Shown here one piece after another: positions 8,549 through 17,019 of a DNA stretch of 64,000 nt (positions are counted from its first letter, which is position 1; each line of letters opens with the position of its first letter). Source of the DNA: GCA-2705995 sp965661625 (lineage in GTDB: Bacteria > Bacteroidota > Bacteroidia > Flavobacteriales_G > Salibacteraceae); the NCBI GenBank assembly GCA_965661625.1, contig CBFIEM010000008.1, positions 1-64,000 of the forward strand. The letters run 5' to 3'. Under the pieces are notes generated by a model. That model was given only the letters and a program-made list of their open reading frames with translations. It had not been told where the DNA came from and searched no databases. Made by a program: the position numbers and the translations under genes.

Positions 8549-9088
8549 ATGAAAACTGTTGAGTCCGGAAAAATCATTGAAATCAAGTATGAACTGAGGG
8601 AAGATGACGCCTCTGGAGAAGTTATGGAAGTAATGGATGAGCATTGGCCCTTTAAATTCATGTTTGGAACTGGTGCGCTTTTAGAAGCATTTGAGACCGA
8701 GTTGCTAGGGAAAGAAGAGGGCAGGCTGTTCGAATTTACCCTTAAGCCTGATCAGGCATATGGTGAGCGAGATATGAACGCTGTTATTCAAGTATTTAAA
8801 GATGATATAAGTCCAAATCACCGTTATCCACTTGACAATTATGAAGAAGGAGATTTCATTGCCGTAAATACTGAAAAAGGTGAGGTAATCAATGGGACGA
8901 TCTTATCGCTTGCAACAAGCTATATCCTCGTAGATACAAACCATGCGATGGCAGGGAAGCAACTTCATTTTAAAGGTCAGATTTTGAATATTCGTTCTCC
9001 GAGAATCGACGAAAAAGAGCATGGGCGCTACATCGAGCCAAATGGATTCCGTTCTAACAGCACCTTACATGAACCACCCAACGCTTAA
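8549..9088 (+). CDS. FKBP-type peptidyl-prolyl isomerase, SlyD-like
   Basis: A 179-aa cytosolic prolyl isomerase/chaperone. The FKBP core is split by an insert-in-flap domain: core N-part (1-65, with FGTGALLEAFE and LLGKEEG), flap domain (about 75-130) and the VDTNHAMAGKQLHF element (128-141) that corresponds to the VDGNHPLAGK signature of SlyD. The long His-rich metal-binding tail of E. coli SlyD is absent; the tail is short and only mildly His-containing. The next gene starts within its last 20 bp. Confidence 0.9.
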   Translation: MKTVESGKIIEIKYELREDDASGEVMEVMDEHWPFKFMFGTGALLEAFETELLGKEEGRLFEFTLKPDQAYGERDMNAVIQVFKDDISPNHRYPLDNYEEGDFIAVNTEKGEVINGTILSLATSYILVDTNHAMAGKQLHFKGQILNIRSPRIDEKEHGRYIEPNGFRSNSTLHEPPNA

Positions 9089-9719
9089 TTTTAATCAACA
9101 GGACTTCTTTCACCGATTGACACCATTCTTCAAACGGGAATATTACACCTATATTCCAGAGTTGAAACAGTTTAGAAAACGGATGCCGAACGGGTTCAAT
9201 AACGTCATCATCTATCCAAAAGAGTATGATGACAAGGTGATATTTGAAGTCACTTTTGGATCTCGCATAACTTGGGTAGAAGAAACCATTTACCAATTTA
9301 CCCGAGGTCTTTCTGGGTTTATGCAACACAGCAATACCACCATCATATCATACGGTAATTTTCACAATAAGAATTTCTATCGCATGTCGGCATCATCGAC
9401 GGAAGAGTGTTTATTCGTGGCAGAGGAAATTGAAGCTTTCTTTGATGATCGTGGTATTCCATACTTAGATAAACTAAACGATACCCATTATTTAGATCGG
9501 GTGATCAATTCAAAACCAAATGACAAATCACCCTTGTTCTTCAACCAACAATGGAGGTGTTTTAGAGGTCTGGCAATTGCCAAACTTGCTGGTAATACCG
9601 AATTTTCGATATTGACAAATGCTTATACTGATCATTTGGAAATACTCGGAGCTACAAGTCAGACTAAAAGGCAATTTCAGCTGCTCGCTCAGTATTTGAG
9701 CACCTTCAGTATTAATTAG
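9069..9719 (+). CDS. conserved hypothetical protein
   Basis: A 216-aa soluble protein with no signal peptide or membrane segment; I do not recognise a family. It is rich in aromatic residues (many Phe, Tyr) and mixed alpha/beta in appearance. The ATG at 9069 (MNHPTLNF) is preferred; in-frame ATGs at 9021 and 9042 would overlap the upstream PPIase more deeply. It is probably translationally coupled to that gene. Its stop shares the tetranucleotide TTAG with the stop of the convergent VWA gene. Confidence 0.7.
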   Translation: MNHPTLNFNQQDFFHRLTPFFKREYYTYIPELKQFRKRMPNGFNNVIIYPKEYDDKVIFEVTFGSRITWVEETIYQFTRGLSGFMQHSNTTIISYGNFHNKNFYRMSASSTEECLFVAEEIEAFFDDRGIPYLDKLNDTHYLDRVINSKPNDKSPLFFNQQWRCFRGLAIAKLAGNTEFSILTNAYTDHLEILGATSQTKRQFQLLAQYLSTFSIN

Positions 9720-11368
9720 ATTTTGCGTTTTGCTACTCCACGAACATTGCGGTAAATAGCTTCTATGATTCCCTTTTCATCTGGGTTATATTGCCATACC
9801 CGATCAAATACATCGATAATTTCCTCATTCGCTTGTTCGGTGATGATTAACGAATAAAACTGTGTTCCACGATTAACCTGTTGGAATTTCATTCGCTCCT
9901 CAACATCTTTAGACAACTCATACATGATGAAGTCCGAAATCACGAGCACATCCGCTTCTTGATAATCGTGTTCATAGAGCTGGTTTAATGCCTCTCCAAG
10001 GGCGAGGGAAATATCTGTCCCGCCATGAAAACTCATTTTCAAGAATTGTGCAATGGAATCAATGCTTTGACCTAAATGCTTCAGGTTAATTGTTTGGATG
10101 CCCGAAGAGAAATTAATTAAGTACGCTTTACGATCTGTTTCACTAGCCATTTTCGTCAAAGCGAAACACAGCACTTTGGCAATTGCCTCAGGAATCCCTT
10201 CCATTGACCCACTTGTATCAACGCAAATAATAAATGGACCCTTTTCTTTCTTTTTTATGCGTTCACGGCGTTCGCTGAGCACCTCATTGCTTTCCACCAA
10301 ATGTTTATCCTCATACTGATGGATGGTTAACTGTTTATCCGCAAAACGCTTCAAGAAAAGCCATTCAGTATCTTCATCTGCTATGTTCGCTATTTCTGAA
10401 GTAATCAATCGGTTTAAGTCATCCCCTTCCTCTACCCCAACAACCTCAGAGCGCAATGATGGGTCAGCTACATATTTACCACGAACCACAATTCGGTCAT
10501 ATGTTTCCTCATCCGTTTCAATTTCAGCCTGCCTCATTTTACCTAAGATATCTGCAAGTTTTTTCACACTTGCCTCATCTTTAAGTAGTTCATTGTACTC
10601 TTCGAGCAAGTCAAAGGAAGTTTGATCCCAAAGCTCTCTACTCATATCCCAGTACCTACCAGCATATGATGCGAACGGCTGAATAACATTACTCAAACGC
10701 TCAAACTCCTGCACCTTTTCGTGCAGGGTGTCACGGTAGTTTTCTTTTTCGGATTGCAACTGATTTAATTGGAAGTCTAGAATTTTAGCTTGGAGCAGTG
10801 CGTCCCATTTCCGAAGTACATCATCCCAAACAAACCCGATTTGCTCTAATCTTTCTGGTGTCATTGTTTCATACGCCTGTCCCGAAGTAAGCTGTTTAAA
10901 CTTTGATTGGTAGAAACTGGTGTCGAGCTCATCTTTAGTGTAGTTAGACCCTGCTTTTTGCAATAGAAAAGGCCATGTTTTCACAAATTGTCGCATGTGC
11001 CTAATCCCCCAGCTTTCAAATTCGCGTTGTTCATCCTCAAACGGATGCTTTCTCTCAATTTTTCGATAAGTTTTTCGAAACCAGTTCAGCGTATCCACGA
11101 TGATCTTTCCAGCCAAAAGCTCCCTATCCTTGCATAACTCAATTAGGGGATCATGCTTAAAAATGGAATCTAACGCCTCACTGAAAGCATTGAGGTACGC
11201 TTCATTTAATGCCTCTGGAACAGGTTTGCTTGGAATAAGCAGCCCTTGTAAATAGGCAACAAGGTACATTCTTGTTTTCCGATCAAGAACAGCTCCGTAA
11301 GCTATAAATCGCTCAAATTCATCTTCAATGTCTTCCCAAATTAACTCCACAGCAAACAAACCACCCAA
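9716..11368 (-). CDS. VWA domain protein resembling ViaA
   Basis: A 550-aa cytosolic protein with a long alpha-helical N-terminal region (1-370) and a C-terminal von Willebrand A domain. The MIDAS metal site DTSGS starts at D384 (with S386 and S388), followed by KVLCFALTKMA and GGTDISLAL (MIDAS Thr). The order and the GPFIICVDTSGSM segment match ViaA, the partner of the MoxR-type ATPase RavA. No RavA-like AAA+ gene is next to it or anywhere in the window. The start is uncertain: the frame opens at TTG 11368, and no in-frame ATG lies close by. Co-directional neighbours are absent, so it appears to be a single-gene unit. Confidence 0.85.
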   Translation of the reverse strand: MGGLFAVELIWEDIEDEFERFIAYGAVLDRKTRMYLVAYLQGLLIPSKPVPEALNEAYLNAFSEALDSIFKHDPLIELCKDRELLAGKIIVDTLNWFRKTYRKIERKHPFEDEQREFESWGIRHMRQFVKTWPFLLQKAGSNYTKDELDTSFYQSKFKQLTSGQAYETMTPERLEQIGFVWDDVLRKWDALLQAKILDFQLNQLQSEKENYRDTLHEKVQEFERLSNVIQPFASYAGRYWDMSRELWDQTSFDLLEEYNELLKDEASVKKLADILGKMRQAEIETDEETYDRIVVRGKYVADPSLRSEVVGVEEGDDLNRLITSEIANIADEDTEWLFLKRFADKQLTIHQYEDKHLVESNEVLSERRERIKKKEKGPFIICVDTSGSMEGIPEAIAKVLCFALTKMASETDRKAYLINFSSGIQTINLKHLGQSIDSIAQFLKMSFHGGTDISLALGEALNQLYEHDYQEADVLVISDFIMYELSKDVEERMKFQQVNRGTQFYSLIITEQANEEIIDVFDRVWQYNPDEKGIIEAIYRNVRGVAKRKI

Positions 11369-11416
11369 TTACATCCTTTGTTCAACTGATTTCAATATCA
11401 ACTAAACATAAGCGAT

Positions 11417-11424
11417 TACATTTG
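11417..11424 (+). promoter_or_regulatory. -7 element for MATE transporter gene
   Basis: TACATTTG matches TAnnTTTG and lies 7-16 bp before the two possible ATG starts (11431, 11440). No good -33 box at the right distance. Confidence 0.35.
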
Positions 11425-11439
11425 TGGCCAATGATCATC

Positions 11440-12768
11440 ATGAGTCGCAATAAATGGCATTACTACAAAACGCTTAAGCTAGCTTTTCCTGTAATGATTG
11501 CTCAAGTTGGGCAAGTGATGGTCTCACAGGCTGATAACATTATGGTGGGTAAGCTAGGGACAATCCCTTTGGCTGCTGCTGTACTTGCAAACAGCCTCTT
11601 CATTGTAACCTTGTTTTTTGGGATAGGCTCTTCTTTTGCACTAAGCCCATTAATTGCAGCAGCAGATGGGTCAAATAATAAAAAAGCCATTAGCTCATTT
11701 CTGAAACACGGTCTAGTAGCAGCCACCCTTTTAGGAGTATTTCTTTATGGGTTGAACACCCTGCTTGCTGAGTCTCTTCCTCACCTCGGACAGGACCGAC
11801 GTGTTGCTGCGGAAGCCGTTTCTTATTTACATTGGTTAAATGCAAGTATACCGGTACTTATGGTCTTTTTCTGCTTTAAACAGTTTGCGGAAGGATTAAG
11901 TGATACCAAGGTTGCAATGTTAATTTCGATTGGCTCTAACGTAATTAATATCGCCTTAAACTACGCCCTGATATACGGAGAGTGGGGTGCTCCAGAAATG
12001 GGGCTTGCAGGTGCTGGCCTTGCTACGCTAATTGCTCGGGTTCTTCAACTTTTAGGTATGTTCATGTACATTACTTCTTCAACGAAGTTCAGTACCTATT
12101 GGCTAGCTATACAATGGAACTCATTTGAAAAAGCTGTTTTTATGAAACTGGCTAAGCTGGGTATACCATCTGGTCTTCAGATGGTATTTGAAATTGGAGC
12201 ATTTGCATTTGCTGCGATGATGACAGGCTGGATTTCACCAGAGGCGCAGGCAGCGCATAACATAGCAATTGGGCTAGCTTCTGTAAGCTATATCATTGCA
12301 TCTGGACTGGGGGCAGCGGCAGCCGTTAGAATTGGCAATCAAATGGGAAGAAAAGACTGGGTTAACCTGCGGAAAGCAGCAAACACCGTATTTGTGTTAA
12401 CTACAGTTATTATGGTCAGTTTCGGAATCATCTTCCTGATTGGAAGAAACACGTTACCATTAATCTACATCAATGAAGAGTCTGTTGTTTCTATTGCAGC
12501 TTCCTTGCTTGTTGTAGCCACGATGTTTCAACTTTCAGACGGACAACAAGTTGCAGTATTGGGTGCATTACGGGGGATGGCAGACGTCAAGGTGCCTACA
12601 TTTATAGTTTTTGTAGCATATTGGGTTATAGCGTTACCGCTTTCCTACTTTTTTGGTATACACCTCGAAAAAGGCGCGCTCGGAGTATGGTATGGGATAG
12701 CCGCCGGCCTAACCATTTCTGCAGCTTTATTAACCTGGCGTTTTTACAGCATGACTCGCAAAAAGTAG
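11440..12768 (+). CDS. MATE family efflux transporter
   Basis: A 442-aa inner-membrane protein with about 12 hydrophobic segments and the MATE layout of two six-helix halves. The N-terminal half has PVMIAQVGQVMVSQADNIMVG and the second half PSGLQMVFEIGAFAFAAMM, the matching helix 1 and helix 7 signatures of NorM-type MATE antiporters. It should export cationic compounds using Na+ or H+. The start may be ATG 11431 or 11440; a TTG at 11422 lies in the predicted -7 box and is unlikely. The gene is followed by a perfect hairpin. Confidence 0.92.
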   Translation: MSRNKWHYYKTLKLAFPVMIAQVGQVMVSQADNIMVGKLGTIPLAAAVLANSLFIVTLFFGIGSSFALSPLIAAADGSNNKKAISSFLKHGLVAATLLGVFLYGLNTLLAESLPHLGQDRRVAAEAVSYLHWLNASIPVLMVFFCFKQFAEGLSDTKVAMLISIGSNVINIALNYALIYGEWGAPEMGLAGAGLATLIARVLQLLGMFMYITSSTKFSTYWLAIQWNSFEKAVFMKLAKLGIPSGLQMVFEIGAFAFAAMMTGWISPEAQAAHNIAIGLASVSYIIASGLGAAAAVRIGNQMGRKDWVNLRKAANTVFVLTTVIMVSFGIIFLIGRNTLPLIYINEESVVSIAASLLVVATMFQLSDGQQVAVLGALRGMADVKVPTFIVFVAYWVIALPLSYFFGIHLEKGALGVWYGIAAGLTISAALLTWRFYSMTRKK

Positions 12769-12793
12769 TTGGTGGAACCAATGTTCCACCAAC
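12768..12793. terminator. perfect inverted repeat between convergent genes
   Basis: GTTGGTGGAAC and GTTCCACCAAC form an 11-bp perfect stem around the loop CAAT, starting at the last base of the MATE stop codon and ending 4 bp before the stop of the convergent TonB receptor gene. There is no T tract on either side. The best reading is a bidirectional hairpin that terminates or protects both 3' ends. Confidence 0.6.
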
Positions 12794-12797
12794 ATGA

Positions 12798-15206
12798 TCA
12801 AAATGTCACATTTACCGACATGATAAAGTTTCGACCAGGACCAGAAAGGCCTGATGAATAAGGTCGGTAACGCTGATCGGTTATATTTTCAATTCCTGTA
12901 GCAATTAACAGCGATTCTGCCACTTGGTATTTAGCCTTGATATTAAGTGTATACCAAGACGGAGCATAATTATTTCCCGCGGCATCTTTAGCGTAGATTT
13001 CATCTTTGGTACGTTCACTCACTGATAAATTGTTAAATGATCGTTCTCCTTGAAAGCGACTATATACTTGAGCTTCTAACTTCCCCTTCCTGAACGTGAC
13101 ACGGCTCACCCCAAAAAACGGAGCAACGTGGCGCGACGGACTAGTAGAGCCGTCGGCTAACTCTTCTTTTCCAACCTGATAATTTAAATCAGTTTCAAAC
13201 CCAAAACCCGCAAGAAGTCTAATTTCGAGGCCTGCTTGAGCACCATAAACATATGCTTCAGCTGCATTCTGGATTGCTTGTACCTGACTCAGCACACCAT
13301 CATACACCAAGCTATCCCTGCCAGCTAATTGATAATCCCTTCTGACCAAAGCATTATTTAACAGCGTGTAATACCCTGTAAGGCTCAACTTAGCTCTATC
13401 TCCGAAGCGTTTGGCTACTCCAATATCCAAATTATACGCATACTCAGCGTCTAAATTCGGGTTTGGTACTACAATACTCCCCGGCTCGGAATCGAATACT
13501 TTTCCGATATCATCCACATTCGGAGACCTAAACGCACTCCCCGCATTCACAGTTAATTGCCATGTAGAAAATGGACGATATACCAATCCTGCACTTCCAG
13601 TCAAGGCTCCATCATTTAGATCAGAATTTGTGAACGGAAACGGATAAAATGTCGTGTCGAAACTAGCCGATAGTGCGTACTGATTGTACCTAACCCCACC
13701 TTGAAGTGTGAGTTTTGAAGATAGGGTATAACTTGAACTCAAGTAGGCTGCATAAGAAGACCATGTTGCAGTAGGGTAGCGACTAGGACCATCTTGAATG
13801 AGTTGTGTTGAGATATCTTCAATACTCCCTTTTGAGGTCACATCATTAAATACACCTTCTGCTCCATAAAAGAGCGTTAAGTTTTCGCCTACATCTTTTA
13901 CAAAATCAATATTTAAAGAATATGCATCTACCCGCTCTTTCTGAATTTCGCGAATAGGATCATTCAAATCACGTGAAATACGACTTTCTGCAAATCCTTG
14001 ATGTGCCAATCGAATAGCTGCTTCATCATATAATTTCACCCGTTTCATATGCGTAATCGTAAATAAATTCATCATCCACGATTGGGGTCCATAATCCCAT
14101 TCGGCATACCGAGCTGCGCCATTACGTTCCCTATTATGGCGGTCGTATCTGCCATAAGGCGATGTTTCTGAGTAATGAAAACCATACTGAAAGTCCCACG
14201 ACTTATTTGGACGAAACCTGATTTTTTGCATGAGGTTTGTTTGACTATATGCTGATGGTCGTTGAATTAACTCATCCTCTTGAGTAATTATTTGATCAAC
14301 ACCATCTTGACGCTGAACATAGGTTCCCTTCAAGTAATCTTCGGGGCCGAATTGACCTTGACGTAAATGATCAAAATCCCATTGCGAAAAACTCGTTACC
14401 ATGGCCCATTTTTTCCAACCTACATTCAAATCAAAATGGCCCGTTTGTTCATTATTTGCTGAAGAATAACGAGCAATTACTTTTCCTGAAATCAGCGGGT
14501 TGTCAGAGAATGAAAAGGCTGGTTCTATGGTTTGAAAGTTCATAACCGCTCCTATTGCATCGCTTCCATAAATAACGGAACCAGGGCCAAACACCACATC
14601 AGTTTGACTAACTGCAAACGGGTCTATATTAATCACATTCTGAAGGTTACCACTTCGAAATATCGCCGTATTCATTCTTACACCATCAACCGTGTATAGT
14701 AGTCGGTTAGCCGCAAACCCACGAATCATCGGGCTACCTCCTCCTTGTTGACTTTTTTGAACATAAACCTTTCCCGAGGTCTCGAGCAAGTCAGCAGCAG
14801 TTTGTGGGTTTTGAAGTTGGACTTGTTCTGCAGAAATTGAAGTCACTTTTACTGCCAAATTCCGTGACGATTCTCGCCAACGTGTCCCGGCAATCACAAC
14901 TTCATCCAACAATAAATTTGAAGGCTCAAGCAACACATTGAACTCATTTGCTTCTAGCTTCTTGTACGAAGTTCTTTCCACCCTAAACCCAACTGAACGA
15001 ATCTCTATGGCTGTAGACCCTGAAAGTTGTGAAATTTCAGCTTTACCTTCTGCGTTGGTTATAACTGAAGCTTTAGGATTATTACTTAGAACTGAAGCGT
15101 ATACTATTGGACGGTTTGTTTGAGCATTTAAAACTGTAAGAACCTGACCTACAGATTTTTGAATGAATGCCAGTAAAACTACTAGCACAATTACAACTTG
15201 TTTCAT
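12798..15206 (-). CDS. TonB-dependent outer-membrane receptor (heme receptor-like)
   Basis: An 802-aa outer-membrane transporter driven by TonB. The order is signal peptide (1-20, MKQVVIVLVVLLAF), a carboxypeptidase regulatory-like domain (about 22-100), a plug domain (about 113-215, with SPMIRGFAANRLLYTVDGVRM and VIYGSDAIGAVMNF) and a 22-strand-type barrel (about 240-802) that ends in an aromatic residue (NVTF). The plug segment resembles hemoglobin/heme receptors, so heme or iron is the likely substrate, but the ligand cannot be fixed from sequence. A 177-aa membrane protein gene lies 61 bp upstream and is probably co-transcribed. Confidence 0.93.
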   Translation of the reverse strand: MKQVVIVLVVLLAFIQKSVGQVLTVLNAQTNRPIVYASVLSNNPKASVITNAEGKAEISQLSGSTAIEIRSVGFRVERTSYKKLEANEFNVLLEPSNLLLDEVVIAGTRWRESSRNLAVKVTSISAEQVQLQNPQTAADLLETSGKVYVQKSQQGGGSPMIRGFAANRLLYTVDGVRMNTAIFRSGNLQNVINIDPFAVSQTDVVFGPGSVIYGSDAIGAVMNFQTIEPAFSFSDNPLISGKVIARYSSANNEQTGHFDLNVGWKKWAMVTSFSQWDFDHLRQGQFGPEDYLKGTYVQRQDGVDQIITQEDELIQRPSAYSQTNLMQKIRFRPNKSWDFQYGFHYSETSPYGRYDRHNRERNGAARYAEWDYGPQSWMMNLFTITHMKRVKLYDEAAIRLAHQGFAESRISRDLNDPIREIQKERVDAYSLNIDFVKDVGENLTLFYGAEGVFNDVTSKGSIEDISTQLIQDGPSRYPTATWSSYAAYLSSSYTLSSKLTLQGGVRYNQYALSASFDTTFYPFPFTNSDLNDGALTGSAGLVYRPFSTWQLTVNAGSAFRSPNVDDIGKVFDSEPGSIVVPNPNLDAEYAYNLDIGVAKRFGDRAKLSLTGYYTLLNNALVRRDYQLAGRDSLVYDGVLSQVQAIQNAAEAYVYGAQAGLEIRLLAGFGFETDLNYQVGKEELADGSTSPSRHVAPFFGVSRVTFRKGKLEAQVYSRFQGERSFNNLSVSERTKDEIYAKDAAGNNYAPSWYTLNIKAKYQVAESLLIATGIENITDQRYRPYSSGLSGPGRNFIMSVNVTF

Positions 15207-15267
15207 AACTAATTAATTAAGCCAATACATCACTAAATATGCCTTTAAAATTGAGCGGCTTTAAGTA

Positions 15268-15801
15268 TTAGCTTAAACGAGGAGGATGATCTAGCTCTCG
15301 GATAACAGAAATGTAAAATGAGCTTTGGTAAGGTGTTGAAATGTGCTTAATAATTATCAATGATTCAAACATATAGCAACTTGGAGAACTACAAAATAGC
15401 GTCTGATAAAACTGAAATAAGTGCTGCTGTTGGTCTCGTTCAGTGGTGCGCTTTTCCCAACAGCGCGAAGTTAGTTCCGTTAACTTCTGATTCAAATGTG
15501 ATTCTTCTGTGTCTTTCCAGCAGCGGTAATTAACAAAGCCATTAGCTGTATCGGCTGAAACAACATCATACATTACTCCTTGATACTCAAATTCTTTTTC
15601 ATGCTCCCACGCAAGTAATTTTGATGCAGCTAATGAGAAGCCTAAGGTTACAAAAGAACTGGGATCCTCATGCTTCTTCATGCGCTGTTTAAATTCCTTA
15701 CGTAATGCATACTTCTCATAGTTCAAGCAGCCTTTTACAATAAAAAACGGGCCGATAAACAGTACCAGAAATAAGATTGATATTAAAGTGCGATGCATCA
15801 T
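15268..15801 (-). CDS. small membrane-anchored protein upstream of TonB receptor, unknown
   Basis: A 177-aa protein with an N-terminal hydrophobic helix (about 5-24, LISILFLVLFIGPFFIV) and a soluble remainder, probably periplasmic. It has several Cys residues (C25, C94, C113, C136, C141) and ends in the short motif DHPPRLS. I do not recognise the family. Its position 61 bp before a TonB-dependent receptor gene on the same strand suggests an accessory role in uptake or its sensing. The 246-bp stretch upstream (15802-16047) holds no gene I can support. Confidence 0.65.
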   Translation of the reverse strand: MMHRTLISILFLVLFIGPFFIVKGCLNYEKYALRKEFKQRMKKHEDPSSFVTLGFSLAASKLLAWEHEKEFEYQGVMYDVVSADTANGFVNYRCWKDTEESHLNQKLTELTSRCWEKRTTERDQQQHLFQFYQTLFCSSPSCYMFESLIIIKHISTPYQSSFYISVIRELDHPPRLS

Positions 15802-16047
15802 GAGTTATGCAAATATCGTAAAATCAAGGTGATGCTCGTGCAATTGCTCCAATTGAACACCCACCTTTTTTCTGTAATAAAAACCGATGAAAACGAATCA
15901 ATCTTAAGGCGTTAAACCGACATGACACACCCATGAATAGCAGACACAATGGTCCAAAACGCCACACGAGGCAGATCTTTTTTTTGCGTTGCCTTATTCA
16001 AATCGAATCGCATGATTCCACTTATTCTTAAAGGTTTAATTGATATC

Positions 16048-16965
16048 CTATTTAACAACTACCTGAGAATGGTAAGTCATTTCGTCGACCTGAATAACAC
16101 AAAAATAAATGCCTGGGTTCAAACTTGCCAAGTCAACTTCAATGGTCTTACCCATTACACCGGACTTACTTTGACCAACCAGTGTTCCATTGACACTGAA
16201 TACGCGGTAAGAGGCTAAACCCAGAGCAGGTAATTCTATGTATGCAATATCTTCAGTTGGGTTGGGATATGCTTTTAATTTTGTGAGCCCCTTAACGTCG
16301 CGGGTACTTTGAGGAAAAGCCACGAATACATCCACACTACTTCCAGGGAATTCACAGCCTAAAACATCCGTAATTACACAACTGTAGGTCGAATATCCTA
16401 ATGTCCAATGAACTGCCATTTGATTGGCTAAACCTGTTACAGGATTAATCGTGTCTATGGGGTCAGTAATCATACCTGAGTTAGCACTCCAATCCACAAT
16501 TGAAAATGGAACACGCGAATACTGAGCAAGGCTATTGAAGCTAACAGTATCCCCAAGGTTCACAAAATGAGGCTGTTCGATCAGGCTCGTGGCGTAATTC
16601 CCACCATGATATAGCGTAATNNNNNNNNNNNNNNNNNNNNNNNNNNNNNNNNNNNNNNNNNNNATAAATGTTCGCTCCCAACTCTCAAAGTCAACAGTCC
16701 CTTGCAGGTGAGGCGTTGCACTTGAGGTATCATTAAGCACCTCAGATGCTACAGATGAGAAACCGTTAGAGGAGCTGGGCAAGGGAAATACAGTCCATGT
16801 GTATGAATAAGGCTGTGTACCTCCAAAAACCATACTGTACAACGTGTCAGAAATTGCAGAAGCGCAAATGGTATCATCCTCTCCAACTGAAACAGAAAGT
16901 GATTGGCTGTTACTTGAAAAACATAACAAGCAAAGCACTCCAATTAAGGTGGTTTTGTAGCTCAT
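16048..16965 (-). CDS. T9SS-sorted secreted protein (interrupted by assembly gap)
   Basis: About 305 aa as drawn. It has a signal peptide (1-20, ending SNSQS), Ig/PKD-like beta segments (WTVFP, WSANSG), and a C-terminal type A T9SS sorting domain (about 235-305) with KAYPNPTEDIAYIEL and the terminal SQVVVK. It should cross the outer membrane through the type IX system and be anchored or released at the surface. A run of 43 N lies at codons about 101-115; the reading frame is the same on both sides, so the gene is probably intact but its true length here is unknown. Confidence 0.8.
   Translation of the reverse strand: MSYKTTLIGVLCLLCFSSNSQSLSVSVGEDDTICASAISDTLYSMVFGGTQPYSYTWTVFPLPSSSNGFSSVASEVLNDTSSATPHLQGTVDFESWERTFXXXXXXXXXXXXXXXITLYHGGNYATSLIEQPHFVNLGDTVSFNSLAQYSRVPFSIVDWSANSGMITDPIDTINPVTGLANQMAVHWTLGYSTYSCVITDVLGCEFPGSSVDVFVAFPQSTRDVKGLTKLKAYPNPTEDIAYIELPALGLASYRVFSVNGTLVGQSKSGVMGKTIEVDLASLNPGIYFCVIQVDEMTYHSQVVVK
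16621..16663. other. assembly gap (43 N)
   Basis: Forty-three unresolved bases inside a T9SS cargo gene. The flanking frame is kept by the drawn length. Confidence 0.99.
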
Positions 16966-17019
16966 AATTTAGTGTATGATTAATTATTACCCCTAAAATA
17001 AGGATAATTTATTAGTGAC

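Noticed and set aside
15949..16218. 89-codon plus-strand frame near the T9SS cargo gene
   Set aside because: Its second half is antisense to the conserved sorting domain of the 16048-16965 gene; no signal, motif or start context.
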